Positions 44,050 through 54,002 of a stretch of DNA of 64,000 nucleotides are shown piece by piece (position 1 is the first letter of the stretch; each line of letters begins with the position of its first letter). The stretch covers positions 1 to 64,000 of the forward strand of contig NZ_BMFR01000001.1 of assembly GCF_014638995.1 (NCBI RefSeq), written 5' to 3'. The notes beneath the pieces are model-generated. The model had not been told where the DNA came from, did not search any database, and worked only from the letters and a program-made list of their open reading frames with translations. Origin of the DNA: Virgibacillus oceani (GTDB lineage Bacteria; Bacillota; Bacilli; Bacillales; Amphibacillaceae). A program made the position numbers and the translations under genes.

Positions 44050-45438
44050 ATGTTTAACAAACTTTCTTTGAAAATCGGATTACTATTTTTTGTTTTTATT
44101 CTAGTCATTGAGTCATTTCTATTTTTTATTCTTTATACAAATCTTGCTCATAATAGAATAGACGAGGTAATGGATAGTATATTGGCTCGCGGTAATACGC
44201 ATCGCGATGTCTTGGAGGACAACTATAATCAATCTACTTTAGAGCATGTTGGAATAATGGAATCAACATCCGAATACGTGGTGGTAATTACTGATAAATC
44301 CGGTAGTGTAATTGTTGCGTCAGATCCTCTTGAGCAAGAAATGTTGAATGTAATGAAACATACAGAGGGAAACATAATACCTACAGAGGGTAAGGTTGTA
44401 GAGGATAGATGGAAACAAAAAGAATATATTGCTACTGAAAGCCCAATCACAATTAATGGTGAACATAAAGGCCATGTCTATATGTTTGCTAATACGAGTA
44501 ATGTTAAAAGTATTGTCGATCAGCTGAACAATCAATTCATTGTTGTAGGTCTTATAACAATATTCCTGACGATAGTTACTGTATTTATTCTGTCAAGGTT
44601 TATTACCATTCCTTTAATAAAAATGAAAAAGGCAACAGAACAATTAAGTTCGGGAGCGACTAAAGTTGACTTACATACGGGTCGTAAGGATGAACTGGGT
44701 GAATTGGCAAGCACCATATCGAAATTATCAAATGATTTAGAGCGGGTGAAAACAGAAAGAAATGAATTCCTAGCAAATGTTGCACATGAGCTACGGACGC
44801 CATTAACCTACATTAAGGGATATGCTGATATAGTCAGCCGTCAAGGTATATCTAAAGAAGACAAGAAAGAATATTTGGCTATTATTCGTGAAGAAACGGA
44901 GCAATTAACGGTACTAATTAAAAATTTGTTTGAGTTAGCCAAAATGGATGAAAATAAATTTATAATTAAGCCTGAAGAAGTGACATTGTATAAATTGATC
45001 CAGTCTGTAGAAAATCGTATTAGCCCATTATACGAGGAAAAAAACATCACGTTGTCAGTTGTTTGTCCACAGAATATTATTGTTTTTATCGATCCAGAAC
45101 GGTTTCAACAAGTCTTGGTAAATATTTTAGATAATGCAAGAAAATACACTTCTGTTGGTGGTCAAGTATTGCTTAAAGTTAGTCGTAAAGATGATGATAT
45201 CAGTATTATAATCAGTGATAATGGGGAAGGCATACCCAAAGAAGACTTACCATATATATTTGACCGCCTATACCGTGTTGAAAAATCGCGTTCAAGACAA
45301 GGTGGTGGGACAGGATTGGGTCTCGCAATTGCAAAAGAAATTGTAGAATCACACGAAGGAACTATTGTAATTAATAGTGAACAAAGCAAAGGTACAAGCG
45401 TTATAATTAGATTGCGGGAGGTGACTACTGATGAATAA
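44050..45438 (+). CDS. Sensor histidine kinase (second two-component system)
   Basis: A 462-residue kinase: TM1 (about 9-30), extracytoplasmic sensor (about 31-163), TM2 (about 164-184), HAMP, HisKA with His246 (LANVAHELRTPLT) and HATPase (NILDNARKYTS; DNGEGI; GTGLGLAIAKE). The sensor has no Met cluster, unlike the kinase at 18456. ATG 44050 is chosen; the earlier in-frame TTG has no ribosome site. The response regulator gene overlaps its end by eight bases. The signal is unknown; position next to CopB suggests metal. Confidence 0.9.
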   Translation: MFNKLSLKIGLLFFVFILVIESFLFFILYTNLAHNRIDEVMDSILARGNTHRDVLEDNYNQSTLEHVGIMESTSEYVVVITDKSGSVIVASDPLEQEMLNVMKHTEGNIIPTEGKVVEDRWKQKEYIATESPITINGEHKGHVYMFANTSNVKSIVDQLNNQFIVVGLITIFLTIVTVFILSRFITIPLIKMKKATEQLSSGATKVDLHTGRKDELGELASTISKLSNDLERVKTERNEFLANVAHELRTPLTYIKGYADIVSRQGISKEDKKEYLAIIREETEQLTVLIKNLFELAKMDENKFIIKPEEVTLYKLIQSVENRISPLYEEKNITLSVVCPQNIIVFIDPERFQQVLVNILDNARKYTSVGGQVLLKVSRKDDDISIIISDNGEGIPKEDLPYIFDRLYRVEKSRSRQGGGTGLGLAIAKEIVESHEGTIVINSEQSKGTSVIIRLREVTTDE

Positions 45439-46105
45439 AGTCCTTTTAGTTGACGACGAAAAACGAATGTTAGATTTGTTAGCATTGTATTTGGAACCTC
45501 ACCAGTATAGTTGCAGAAAGGCGTTAGGAGCTAATGAAGCTCTGTCAATTATTGGAGAAGAACCTTTTGATATCATTTTGCTTGATATTATGATGCCGGA
45601 AGTGACTGGATGGGAACTGTGCCAAGAGATTAGGCAAATTTCGGATGTACCAATTGTTATGGTGACTGCTCGCGATCAGAATGAGGACATTGTTAAAGGT
45701 TTAAAATTAGGTGCAGATGATTATGTTACGAAACCTTTTAATGAAAACGAATTATTGGCTAGAATAGAAGCACTATTGCGTAGAACAAAGCCCGCTAACC
45801 GAATTGAGGTAAATGGTTTATTATGGAATGAAAATCGATATGAACTGACTTATAAAAACCAATTAATTAAGCTAACTCCAAAGGAATTTGCAATGATTGG
45901 GTACTTGTTGAAAAAACCTAATCAAGTGTTTACAAGAGAGCAGTTAATTGACTTAATATGGGGATTCGATTCGGATACTGAGGGACGAACTGTTGATTCG
46001 CACGTACGGAATATAAGAGAAAAAATTAGGAATGCAGGTTTTCCGATTGATAACCATTTCAAAACGGTTTGGGGGCTTGGGTATAAATGGATTAACCATT
46101 CCTGA
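45431..46105 (+). CDS. OmpR-family response regulator (second two-component system)
   Basis: A 224-residue regulator with receiver (Asp8-Asp9, Asp52 in LLDIMMPEVTG, TKPFN) and winged-helix output (LTPKEFAMIGYLLKKPNQVF; GRTVDSHVRNIREKI). The order kinase then regulator is unusual for Bacillus pairs. Targets could be copB downstream. A stem-loop (GAATGGTA with TACCATTC, 46109-46138) follows. It is the second candidate regulator for the recurrent promoters. Confidence 0.92.
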   Translation: MNKVLLVDDEKRMLDLLALYLEPHQYSCRKALGANEALSIIGEEPFDIILLDIMMPEVTGWELCQEIRQISDVPIVMVTARDQNEDIVKGLKLGADDYVTKPFNENELLARIEALLRRTKPANRIEVNGLLWNENRYELTYKNQLIKLTPKEFAMIGYLLKKPNQVFTREQLIDLIWGFDSDTEGRTVDSHVRNIREKIRNAGFPIDNHFKTVWGLGYKWINHS

Positions 46106-46298
46106 ACTGAATGGTAATTATATTGTGTCATACCATTCCTTATTAACAGATTAACGGGGAATTATCTTAGTTAAGATAGTTCTATTTTTGGGATTAAAAA
46201 ATACTGTACATGGGTATTGTATAATAAAGAACGATTTCCTTAAAGAAAAAAGCATTGATGTAAACATAAGAAACAATTCGTGAAAGGAGAGAAAATAA

Positions 46299-48407
46299 AT
46301 GTCAACAGACGATAAAGAAAATCAAAAACATATTCATAACAAAAATGAACATCATAATCACAATCATCACCACGAGAATCATGGCCATCTTGATCAAAAT
46401 GAACACCAACATCACCATGAGCATGGAAATCATGGGGAACACAATCACAGTGGACATAATCATCACAATCATGGTGATATGGTTAACGACTTTAAGAAAC
46501 GGTTTTATATTTCATTGATCATTACGATACCCATTCTGATATTGTCTCCGATGATTCAAGATTTCATTGGAGTGGATTGGCAATTTGCAAATGATAAGTA
46601 TATCTTATTTGCGCTTGCAACTTTTATATTTTTTTATGGAGGCTGGCCATTCATCACTGGCGGAATAAGTGAATTAAAGGATAAAAATCCAGGGATGATG
46701 ACGCTTATTGGCCTTGCCATATTGGTTGCTTACGTATATAGTTCCCTGACCGTATTTGGTCTAGAAGGAAAAGATTTCTTTTGGGAATTGGCAACATTAA
46801 TCGATATCATGCTGCTAGGACATTGGCTTGAAATGCGATCCGTAATGGGTGCGTCTAATGCGCTTGAAGAACTTGTTAAACTGATGCCGAGTGAAGCACA
46901 TAGACTTGACGAAAACGATGAAATACATGATATACCAGTAGGAGACCTTAAAAATAATGACCGAGTACTTGTTAAACCGGGCGAGAAAATCCCTGTTGAC
47001 GGAACAATAGTGAACGGTAAATCAGCAATCGATGAATCGATGCTTACTGGGGAATCTGTCCCTGTGGAAAAGTATAAAGGCGATGAAGTAATTGGAGGTT
47101 CTATTAATAATGAGGGGTCGCTTACCATTCAGGTTGAAAAAACAGGCGAGGATTCGTACCTGTCCCAAGTCATTTCGTTGGTGAGGGAAGCACAAGAATC
47201 AAAATCCAGAACACAGGATATTACAAATCGAGCAGCAAAATGGCTATTTTATTTAGCATTGGCATCTGGCTTTATAACGTTGTTCGTTTGGATATTACTT
47301 GGCTATTCCTTTGATGTGGCTTTAGAACGAATGGTCACTGTAATGGTTATAACTTGTCCACATGCGCTTGGATTGGCTGCACCACTTGTTATTGCTGTTT
47401 CCACTTCTATTTCTGCCAAACAAGGATTGCTTATTCGGAATAGGGCTAATTTTGAAGGGGCAAGGAATCTTGACGCAGTCGTGTTTGATAAAACAGGAAC
47501 CTTAACAAAAGGTGAATTCGGTGTAACAAATATTGTACCAAATAACGGTTATGGGGAAAAAGAGGTCTTAAGTTGGGCTGCTAGCTTGGAACAAAATTCC
47601 GAGCATCCTCTTGCAACGGGAATTGTCAAAGCTGCAAAGGAAAAAGGTGTTGAACTAAAGAAAATTGTCGATTTTGAATCGATAACCGGCAAAGGTATTG
47701 AAGGAACAGTAGATGGCAAAAAGGTCAATGTTGTTAGTCCGGGTTATGTGAATGATAACGATATGGAATATGATCAAAAAATTTTTGGTGAAATGTCAGA
47801 GGAAGGCAAAACGGTTGTTTTTGTTTTGCTGGAAGATAAATTGATTGGCATGATTGCATTGGCTGACATGGTTCGTGAAACTGCTAAAGAAGCAATTGCT
47901 TCGTTAAAAGAAAATGGGATTCATTCCATTATGCTGACAGGAGATAATAAGAAAGTTGCCAATTGGGTAGCTAAGCAGATGGCAATTGATGAAGTTTATG
48001 CAGAAGTGTTACCCGATGATAAAGCAAATCAAGTGAAGAAAATTAAGGGAAAAGGCTGGAAAGTTGCAATGACAGGGGATGGCGTAAATGATGCCCCGGC
48101 ATTAGCTACAGCAGATTTAGGGATTGCCATTGGTGCAGGAACCGATGTAGCTATGGAAACGGCTGATGTTGTACTTGTTAAAAGTAATCCGAAAGATGTT
48201 GTGTCCTTAATCGAGTTATCAAAAAGAACATATAGAAAAATGGTACAAAATCTTTGGTGGGCAACAGGGTATAACATAGTCGCGATTCCACTAGCAGCAG
48301 GAGTTTTGGCCCCATTTGGAATCGTTCTAAGCCCAGCAGTTGGAGCAGTATTAATGAGTCTAAGTACGGTTATTGTCGCAATCAACGCAAAGTTATTAAA
48401 AGCTTAA
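46299..48407 (+). CDS. copB: CopB-type copper ATPase with His-rich N-terminus
   Basis: A 702-residue P1B-3 ATPase thought to export Cu(II) or Cu(I). The N-terminal 65 residues are extremely His-rich ([13 protein letters not shown] and so on), a metal-binding tail; there is no HMA domain. The membrane metal site is CPH ([10 protein letters not shown]), marking subgroup IB-3. Other motifs: TGES, DKTGT, SEHPLA, GDGVND. It is preceded by a promoter with -10 TATAAT at 46220. It complements the CPC-type CopA at 0.6 kb. Confidence 0.93.
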   Translation: MSTDDKENQKHIHNKNEHHNHNHHHENHGHLDQNEHQHHHEHGNHGEHNHSGHNHHNHGDMVNDFKKRFYISLIITIPILILSPMIQDFIGVDWQFANDKYILFALATFIFFYGGWPFITGGISELKDKNPGMMTLIGLAILVAYVYSSLTVFGLEGKDFFWELATLIDIMLLGHWLEMRSVMGASNALEELVKLMPSEAHRLDENDEIHDIPVGDLKNNDRVLVKPGEKIPVDGTIVNGKSAIDESMLTGESVPVEKYKGDEVIGGSINNEGSLTIQVEKTGEDSYLSQVISLVREAQESKSRTQDITNRAAKWLFYLALASGFITLFVWILLGYSFDVALERMVTVMVITCPHALGLAAPLVIAVSTSISAKQGLLIRNRANFEGARNLDAVVFDKTGTLTKGEFGVTNIVPNNGYGEKEVLSWAASLEQNSEHPLATGIVKAAKEKGVELKKIVDFESITGKGIEGTVDGKKVNVVSPGYVNDNDMEYDQKIFGEMSEEGKTVVFVLLEDKLIGMIALADMVRETAKEAIASLKENGIHSIMLTGDNKKVANWVAKQMAIDEVYAEVLPDDKANQVKKIKGKGWKVAMTGDGVNDAPALATADLGIAIGAGTDVAMETADVVLVKSNPKDVVSLIELSKRTYRKMVQNLWWATGYNIVAIPLAAGVLAPFGIVLSPAVGAVLMSLSTVIVAINAKLLKA

Positions 48408-48433
48408 TATAATTTATAATGAAATATGTGATT

Positions 48434-48466
48434 CCCCCCAAGGCAAAGTTTAAGAGCAGTGGGGGG
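48434..48466 (+). terminator. Terminator after copB
   Basis: CCCCCC and GGGGGG pair across a 21-base loop; the stem is short but GC-only. Confidence 0.55.
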
Positions 48467-48499
48467 TTAAATTTGTGCCAATTTATTTTTCCTCTAATC

Positions 48500-48531
48500 T
48501 TCACAGTTTCTACATAAACAGAATTTATAAT
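48500..48531 (+). promoter_or_regulatory. Shared-motif promoter (site j)
   Basis: TTCACA (48500-48505), N3, TCTACA (48509-48514), N11, TATAAT (48526-48531). It is the perfect consensus, 87 bases before the thioredoxin-like gene. Confidence 0.65.
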
Positions 48532-48618
48532 ATAAAAAGAATATCACATTACACATTGGCTTTGTAGCCCTTTAATTGAACGTTTGACAGGGAGATTTTT
48601 AAGTAAGGAGTTGATTCT

Positions 48619-49194
48619 ATGGGGTTAGAAGATATTAGGTCAGGGAAAAAAAGGAAAAAAGGGAAGAGGTTATTAATTCGAAGTGCTATTTTAACTATAT
48701 TGTTGGCAGCAGTTGTATTTGCATTATTCAATAATCTCACAAAAGATAATGTTATCTATGGGGTTGGAGACGATGCACCAGACTTTAAATTGAAACAAAT
48801 CAACATAAATAATGATGTAGAATCCATACAGCTTAGTGATCTGGAGGGTAAGGGTGTGATGCTTAACTTCTGGGCAACATATTGCAAACCATGTGAAAGA
48901 GAAATGCCATATATGGAAGGGCTGTACCGAGAATATAAGGATAAGGGAATAGAAATAGTTGCAGTAAGTTTAGACGCTACAGAAATCGTTATACATCGAT
49001 TTATTGACAAATATAATCTTACGTTTCCTGTCGTTCACGATAACAAGAATGTAGTGATGGATTTATATCAAATTGGCCCTATTCCAAGTAGTTATTTTAT
49101 TAATCCACAGGGGGAGATTGTAGAGAAAGTGGAAGGGGCATTAACACTGGAAAGACTGGAAGGTTATTTCAAACAAATCATGCCAAATTCATAA
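48619..49194 (+). CDS. ResA/TlpA-like membrane-anchored thioredoxin
   Basis: A 191-residue protein with a basic start, a transmembrane helix (about residues 20-38) and an extracytoplasmic thioredoxin fold with the CxxC site YCKPCEREMP (about residues 94-97) and the cis-proline loop GPIPSSYFI. It would reduce extracytoplasmic disulfides. AAGGAG lies before ATG 48619. It has its own perfect copy of the recurrent promoter, as does the redoxin at 6637, so thiol repair seems part of the same response. Confidence 0.88.
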   Translation: MGLEDIRSGKKRKKGKRLLIRSAILTILLAAVVFALFNNLTKDNVIYGVGDDAPDFKLKQININNDVESIQLSDLEGKGVMLNFWATYCKPCEREMPYMEGLYREYKDKGIEIVAVSLDATEIVIHRFIDKYNLTFPVVHDNKNVVMDLYQIGPIPSSYFINPQGEIVEKVEGALTLERLEGYFKQIMPNS

Positions 49195-49237
49195 ATGATC
49201 AGCAATTACCATTTACCAGTATGAAATAAAATATTGA

Positions 49238-49269
49238 ATCTTAATTTCTGCAAAATTTCTCGATATTTT
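49238..49269 (+). promoter_or_regulatory. Shared-motif promoter (site k), before a relic gene
   Basis: ATCTTA (49238-49243), N3, TCTGCA (49247-49252), N11, TATTTT (49264-49269). It faces only the relic at 49309. Confidence 0.45.
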
Positions 49270-49308
49270 TCTTATAAACTACTTGATTGTGTAAGGAGGT
49301 AATTAAGT

Positions 49309-49350
49309 TTGAAAATCATTAGTTGTAGGAGTTCGCCTTGGAGCACTTAA
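49309..49350 (+). pseudogene. Short relic of an MSCCGG-like gene
   Basis: A strong AAGGAGGT is followed by a 13-codon frame (TTG at 49309, TAA at 49348-49350). The DNA around it (ATTAGTTGTAGGAGTTCG then TTAAAAAAGACAATAC) resembles the start of the gene at 8569. With the recurrent promoter upstream it looks like a third copy, truncated near the IS110 end. Confidence 0.4.
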
Positions 49351-49391
49351 AAAAGACAATACTAAATAAAGGTACTAAAAATCGTAAAAAA

Positions 49392-50621
49392 TTAGGCTAT
49401 CTTAAAACCGTGACTCTTTGCAAATTGTATTGCCTCCTCCACGGATAGTTCCTTTTCTGGAGGGATATAGTTGATCGCATGATATAAATCCGGATTATAA
49501 GGCTCTTTATTTAAAAGAACATGATAAATTGCGACCAACAAACGGTGGGCAATCGCAATAATTGCTTTTTTATGTCCTCGGCGTTTCTTTAATTGAAGAT
49601 ATTTATTTCGGATCTCCGGATGTTTTTCTGAACGAACAACGGCATTGGCTACTTGCACCAAAAGTGGTTTAAGATATCGACCACCCTTGGAAATCTTGGT
49701 GGAGTGTTTTTTACCGGCACTTTCATTATTTGCTGGTACAACGCCTGCCCAAGAACTAAGATGACCTGATGTAGGAAATTTTGTCATATCAACACCAATT
49801 TCAGAAATCAACCGGATGGATGTTAATTCTTTTTTGAATCCGGGAACCGTCTGAATCAATTTGATTTGGGGTTGATATTCCTGCGCCAGTTCTTTGATAA
49901 GTTGTTCTAAATCATTCTTGCAAAGAACAATAGCATCATAGTGGGCTTTGATTACCCGGATTTTCTCGGCTTGCTCGTTACTAATTTCGCCTTCTATAGA
50001 GAGTTTCAGGTGATCGACTTTCTTGATCATACTTTTGTGAACAAGGGTTTCAATATCTGGTATTTGACTTGGGTCATCTAGGACGCTCTTGATAATCTTT
50101 TGAGCGCTTTTTCCGAAAACATCGGAAACAACACTAGCTATTTGGATATTCGACCAAGTCAAGGAATTTTGAAACCGATTCTTTTCACTCGTTTGAACAG
50201 AGGTTAACTTATTGTAATAACGAAACAGATCACGCAGTTGGCGGATTTTCGCTGGCGGGATAAAACTTCCAGCAACTAGATCGTGTTTGTATAAATCGGC
50301 AATCCACTGGGCGTCCTTTTTGTCTGTTTTCTTTCCACGAATCGCCTTGACATATTTTGGGTGGGCCAAACAAATGTCACGTTCTGATTCAAGGATATTG
50401 TAGAGGGGAATCCAGTATTTACCGGTAGATTCCATACAAACGTGAAAACAGGAATAGTAATCCAGCCACTTTTTTAGTTCCTTCAATTGATTGGTGAAGG
50501 TGGAAAACCGACGGCGATAATATTGGGTGATCCCTTGATCATCCGTAATTGCGATGACTGCAACCACAAAAGTTTTGTGAACGTCAATTCCGCAGCAATT
50601 CGGATAAACGATTTTCATCAT
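49392..50621 (-). CDS. IS110-family transposase
   Basis: A 409-residue recombinase with the RuvC-like N-terminal domain (GIDVHKTFV, MESTGKYW, KTDKKDAQWIADL, which supply the DEDD acids) and the C-terminal Transposase_20 domain (LIQTVPGFKKELTSIRLISE; GHLSSWAGVVPANNES; GRYLKPLLVQVANAVVRS) with the Ser nucleophile region. It appears intact, so the element may be mobile. A GGAGG site precedes tandem ATG codons on the minus strand. Confidence 0.95.
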   Translation of the reverse strand: MMKIVYPNCCGIDVHKTFVVAVIAITDDQGITQYYRRRFSTFTNQLKELKKWLDYYSCFHVCMESTGKYWIPLYNILESERDICLAHPKYVKAIRGKKTDKKDAQWIADLYKHDLVAGSFIPPAKIRQLRDLFRYYNKLTSVQTSEKNRFQNSLTWSNIQIASVVSDVFGKSAQKIIKSVLDDPSQIPDIETLVHKSMIKKVDHLKLSIEGEISNEQAEKIRVIKAHYDAIVLCKNDLEQLIKELAQEYQPQIKLIQTVPGFKKELTSIRLISEIGVDMTKFPTSGHLSSWAGVVPANNESAGKKHSTKISKGGRYLKPLLVQVANAVVRSEKHPEIRNKYLQLKKRRGHKKAIIAIAHRLLVAIYHVLLNKEPYNPDLYHAINYIPPEKELSVEEAIQFAKSHGFKIA

Positions 50622-50639
50622 GGTAGGTACCTCCTAATC

Positions 50640-50850
50640 ATTATTGAAGGAGAACTGTACATTGACTGCAAGGCTCTCTATAAACGAGTCGCTTATGCAA
50701 AGATAAGTTTACGTGCTCTATGTCACAGTTAGTTGTTCTTGAAAAGCCAAGCTACACATATAAAAATGCGAGGTCATGTAGTGAGACCATGCACTTACTC
50801 ACCTCCCCGTGATTTGTAGTGTATACAGGCTCCTTAAAGAACAGGTTACT
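50640..50850 (-). ncRNA. Candidate bridge-RNA region of the IS110 element
   Basis: This is the non-coding part upstream of the transposase start. IS110-subgroup elements transcribe a guide RNA with target- and donor-binding loops from this place. Palindromic pieces are visible (ATGTAGTGAGACCATGCAC), but I cannot fold it by eye. The call rests on element architecture. Confidence 0.35.
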
Positions 50851-50935
50851 ACTTTATAACAAAAGATAAAAGGCGGAACGCCTCATTTTCATGCGGTGTT
50901 GTGCCTTGAGCGTAGCGAAAGGAATGATTATAAAG

Positions 50936-52492
50936 ATGAAAAAAATATATCTGTTCATCATAATTATAATGGTTAGCATTTTAGCTGCGTGTTCACAGCA
51001 GTCATCTGGATCCAATGATCAAGAAAAACAAAGCGAGGAAGTGGAGTCCCAGACGACAAATCAGGCAAGCGCTAAAGATACTGATGAAAAAAAGGTAAAT
51101 GAAATTAATCTTACGGCAAAGGAAGTTAAATGGACATTAAGCCCAGATAAAACAATTACTGCTTGGACATATAATGGAACGGTTCCGGGTGAGCAGATTC
51201 GTGTTAAAGAGGGGGAGCTTGTACGGGTTAATTTAACAAATGAATTAGACAAGCCTGTTACTATCCATTGGCATGGTGTTCCTGTTCCGAATACGGAGGA
51301 TGGAATTCCTGGTGTTACGCAGGATGCCATCGTACCTGGGAAGACCTATACGTATGAATTTGTTGCAAATACCCCAGGAACCTATTGGTATCATTCGCAC
51401 CAAAATGGAGTAGAACAAATTGATAAAGGGTTATACGGTACGTTTATTGTGGAACCAAAGAAAGGTGTAAATGTTGATCGAGATTATACACTTGTTTTGG
51501 ATGAATGGGAGTCAGGCAACGAAGGCCACGGTATGGATATGGAAGGAATGGACATGGGAGATATGGATAATATGGCCAATCATTCTGAGTCAGAAGGTTC
51601 TAGTATGATGGGGCATGACATGAGTTCTTATGATATTTTCACTATTAACGGAAAAACCTATAAAGAGAACAAACCATTAATAGTGAAAAAAGGGGATAAG
51701 GTTAAACTGCGGTTTGTGAATGCTGGATATATGGTTCATAAAATTCATATTCCAGTTGATTATAAAGTAACCCATGTTGACGGTCAAAAAGTAAATAATC
51801 CGGAAATTCAAAAAGGATCTGTATTGGAAGTCGCTCCTGGCGAGCGTTATGATATTAAATTTATAGCGGATGGCAGTGGTGATTTCACAATTGATTGTCA
51901 TGGTGAAATGGATGCTGCCAAAGACATGAAAATTGACGTTGTTTACAAGGAAGGTAATGGAAAAAAGATTGAACATAGTCAACCGTCCACTAAGGTTGAT
52001 TTAACAACGCTTGGTGAGGATGCCGAAGCACAATTCACCTTGGAAGATGAGTTTGATGTGGAATACACAATGGATCTTGGGACTAAGATGGACATGAGTA
52101 ATGAAGATATGGGAATGGCATGGACGATAAACGGTGAAACCTATCCTAATGTTCCACCACTAAAAATCGATAAAGGTGATAAGGTTAAAGTAACACTTAC
52201 GAATAATAGCATGGATGAATCTACTCATCCAATGCATTTGCACGGTCATTTCTTCCAAGTGTTGAGCAAGAACGGGCAGCCACTTGAGGGTTCACCAATT
52301 ATTAAAGATACACTAAATGTAAAACCTGGGGAGACATATGAGGTAGCATTCATTGCAGATAATCCTGGTAACTGGCTCTTCCATTGCCATGACCTACATC
52401 ACGCTTCAAGTGGTATGGTAATGCTTGTTAAGTATAATAATTTCGAGGAATTTTATACGGATACGGGCAAGGTAGATAATAAGCCTCAATAA
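50936..52492 (+). CDS. Multicopper oxidase lipoprotein with Met-rich loop
   Basis: A 518-residue copper oxidase. It has a lipoprotein signal (lipobox LAAC), three cupredoxin domains and all copper motifs: HWHG, WYHSHQNG, HPMHLHGHFF and HCHDLHHASSGM. A Met/His-rich insert (MDMEGMDMGDMDNM; SSMMGHDMSS) lies near residues 196-238, as in CueO-like cuprous oxidases. It would oxidise Cu(I) outside the membrane. ATG 50936 has AAAGGAATG upstream. The IS110 element sits immediately upstream and may have replaced or altered its promoter. Confidence 0.93.
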   Translation: MKKIYLFIIIIMVSILAACSQQSSGSNDQEKQSEEVESQTTNQASAKDTDEKKVNEINLTAKEVKWTLSPDKTITAWTYNGTVPGEQIRVKEGELVRVNLTNELDKPVTIHWHGVPVPNTEDGIPGVTQDAIVPGKTYTYEFVANTPGTYWYHSHQNGVEQIDKGLYGTFIVEPKKGVNVDRDYTLVLDEWESGNEGHGMDMEGMDMGDMDNMANHSESEGSSMMGHDMSSYDIFTINGKTYKENKPLIVKKGDKVKLRFVNAGYMVHKIHIPVDYKVTHVDGQKVNNPEIQKGSVLEVAPGERYDIKFIADGSGDFTIDCHGEMDAAKDMKIDVVYKEGNGKKIEHSQPSTKVDLTTLGEDAEAQFTLEDEFDVEYTMDLGTKMDMSNEDMGMAWTINGETYPNVPPLKIDKGDKVKVTLTNNSMDESTHPMHLHGHFFQVLSKNGQPLEGSPIIKDTLNVKPGETYEVAFIADNPGNWLFHCHDLHHASSGMVMLVKYNNFEEFYTDTGKVDNKPQ

Positions 52493-52497
52493 ATTTT

Positions 52498-52523
52498 AAG
52501 GTATGTGGATGTCCCCACATACC
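52498..52523 (+). terminator. Terminator after the multicopper oxidase
   Basis: AAGGTATGTGG and CCACATACCTT form an 11-base stem followed by T residues. Confidence 0.88.
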
Positions 52524-52667
52524 TTTTTTCAATCCATTTAAATTATTTTCTTATAGTCATGATAGGTATCAAGGTAAAATGGCATAATATCGATCACGTT
52601 TGGGTCAAGTATAAATCCCATAACAATGAACAACATAATTATTGATACGTAAAAAGGAGGACTATAA

Positions 52668-53012
52668 ATGGGAGTATTATCAACATCACCAACAAATATG
52701 GAGGAATGTATTGAATCCTGCCTTAAATGTCTAAGGGCATGTGAAGAATGTCTCACGGCTTGTTTGCAGGAACCCGATGTACAGGCAAGGGTTAAATGTA
52801 TTCAAACATTAAATGATTGCGCTGCCATATGTAATGAATCAGTAAAATTTATGTCACGAAATAGCACATTTTCAGCTAATTTGTGTGGCTTATGTGCAAC
52901 TCTTTGTGAGCAATGTGCAACAGAATGTGAACAAATGAAGGATACACATTGCCAAGAATGTGCAAAAATTTGTCGTCAATGTGCTGAAGAATGCCGTAAA
53001 ATGGCAGTCTAG
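52668..53012 (+). CDS. Cys-rich four-helix-bundle copper storage protein (DUF326/Csp-like)
   Basis: A 114-residue cytosolic protein with 19 or so cysteines in CxxxC-like patterns on helices (ECIESCLKCLRACEECLTAC; LCATLCEQCATECEQ; CQECAKICRQCAEEC). This is the Csp/DUF326 fold, in which the inside of a four-helix bundle binds many Cu(I) ions. No signal peptide is present, as in Csp3-type proteins. AAGGAGG precedes the ATG. It lies next to the multicopper oxidase. It should buffer copper. Confidence 0.93.
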   Translation: MGVLSTSPTNMEECIESCLKCLRACEECLTACLQEPDVQARVKCIQTLNDCAAICNESVKFMSRNSTFSANLCGLCATLCEQCATECEQMKDTHCQECAKICRQCAEECRKMAV

Positions 53013-53393
53013 TCTTACTGTTTGGAGTGTGGAGATACTTTTATTTCTGCACTCCAATTTATCTTTTGAAATACTTTAATTAATTTTCCCCTTTAAACTT
53101 CGCTTTGACTATTTGCCTTAATCCGTTAATAATCAACCCACGCACCCAACAGTGATTTTAACCAAAAGGTTCGTCATTATTGTAATTTCCTTGTTAAATG
53201 CTTTTAATCAAATATTCACCAAAACTGCATATTTAATTATTAATCTTATAAGGTATAAAGTCATGAATGGTATAATTTAGTATCTTAGACTCATTGATTC
53301 AACAATTTAGATCCAAATGGGAAAATTGTGTTTACTTATGATTTTGTAGCTTCTAACATAAGCAATAACAAAAATGGGGAATATAACTGATAT
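53013..53393 (+). other. Intergenic region with shared-motif promoter and a coding relic
   Basis: The gap contains the recurrent promoter (53215-53246) and a 30-codon frame at 53298-53390 (reading LDPNGKIVFTYDF, then SNISNNKNGEYN) that begins directly after a stop and has no start codon. It looks like the end of an exported protein. Other parts are AT-rich. Confidence 0.45.
53215..53246 (+). promoter_or_regulatory. Shared-motif promoter (site n)
   Basis: TTCACC (53215-53220), N3, ACTGCA (53224-53229), N11, TAATCT (53241-53246). It precedes the relic frame and the exported protein gene. Confidence 0.5.
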
Positions 53394-53429
53394 TTGGGTC
53401 ATTTGGTGATATGTTCCATCTATTTCGGG

Positions 53430-53888
53430 ATGGGAGGTAATGTTATTAGAAAAGTTGCAATAGTATTGTTGGTTTTTATTATTGGGTTAATGTGTTTCCT
53501 GTATTGGTTGTTCCAATTTAATGATGCAACATTAGTTTCCAATAAATCTATTTCAAAGCAAGTGGATGATTTTATACTGCATATAAGAATTGAAGACATA
53601 GATAATGAGGTACAAGTATTTCGTTCGATTCAGTATATGGGAGAGGATTCTGTTAAAATTGTACATAGTACTCCCTTAATATCTGTATCATTTAAGGTTA
53701 AAAACCATGATTTTACAGGGGGACCTGTTTCAACAATTTTAGGTAGAGGCGAGAGTTATCATCCCCAAGACGCGTTTACATTTGCATCTCCCAAAAAAGG
53801 AAAATACAACCTATACGTTAAGGCACGATTTTGTGTCAATGGGGAAGAAATGACAATAGATTATGTTGAGAATCTTATATTTGAATAA
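53430..53888 (+). CDS. Membrane-anchored hypothetical protein
   Basis: A protein of about 152 residues with one N-terminal transmembrane helix (VAIVLLVFIIGLMCFLYWLF) and an extracytoplasmic beta-rich domain of unknown family (DDFILHIRIEDI; GRGESYHPQDAF). The start is uncertain: the in-frame ATG at 53430 lies before GGGAGG, and an ATT at 53445 follows it at good spacing. The domain may be immunoglobulin-like. I cannot name a function. Confidence 0.6.
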   Translation: MGGNVIRKVAIVLLVFIIGLMCFLYWLFQFNDATLVSNKSISKQVDDFILHIRIEDIDNEVQVFRSIQYMGEDSVKIVHSTPLISVSFKVKNHDFTGGPVSTILGRGESYHPQDAFTFASPKKGKYNLYVKARFCVNGEEMTIDYVENLIFE

Positions 53889-53892
53889 AAGG

Positions 53893-53921
53893 GCAGCACA
53901 CTAGCAGTAGGTGCTGTTTTT
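53893..53921 (+). terminator. Terminator
   Basis: CAGCAC and GTGCTG pair around an 11-base loop and are followed by TTTTTT. Confidence 0.7.
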
Positions 53922-54002
53922 TAGATTTCATGAATTAACGATGAAAGTAATCATATATTTTAATAATGGACCATAAAAGGACAGGCAAAGAGGGGATATT
54001 AT

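Larger units (their letters stand above)
49380..50870 (-). mobile_element. IS110-family insertion sequence
   Basis: The element holds one transposase gene and a long non-coding stretch of about 250 bases upstream of it on the minus strand, with almost none downstream. That layout fits the IS110 subgroup, whose left end encodes a bridge RNA. The exact ends are not visible because IS110 elements lack inverted repeats; the limits given are approximate. Confidence 0.75.

Noticed and set aside
46203..46225. Possible CsoR operator before copB
   Set aside because: Only one half (GGGTAT) resembles the operator; the other half does not fit.
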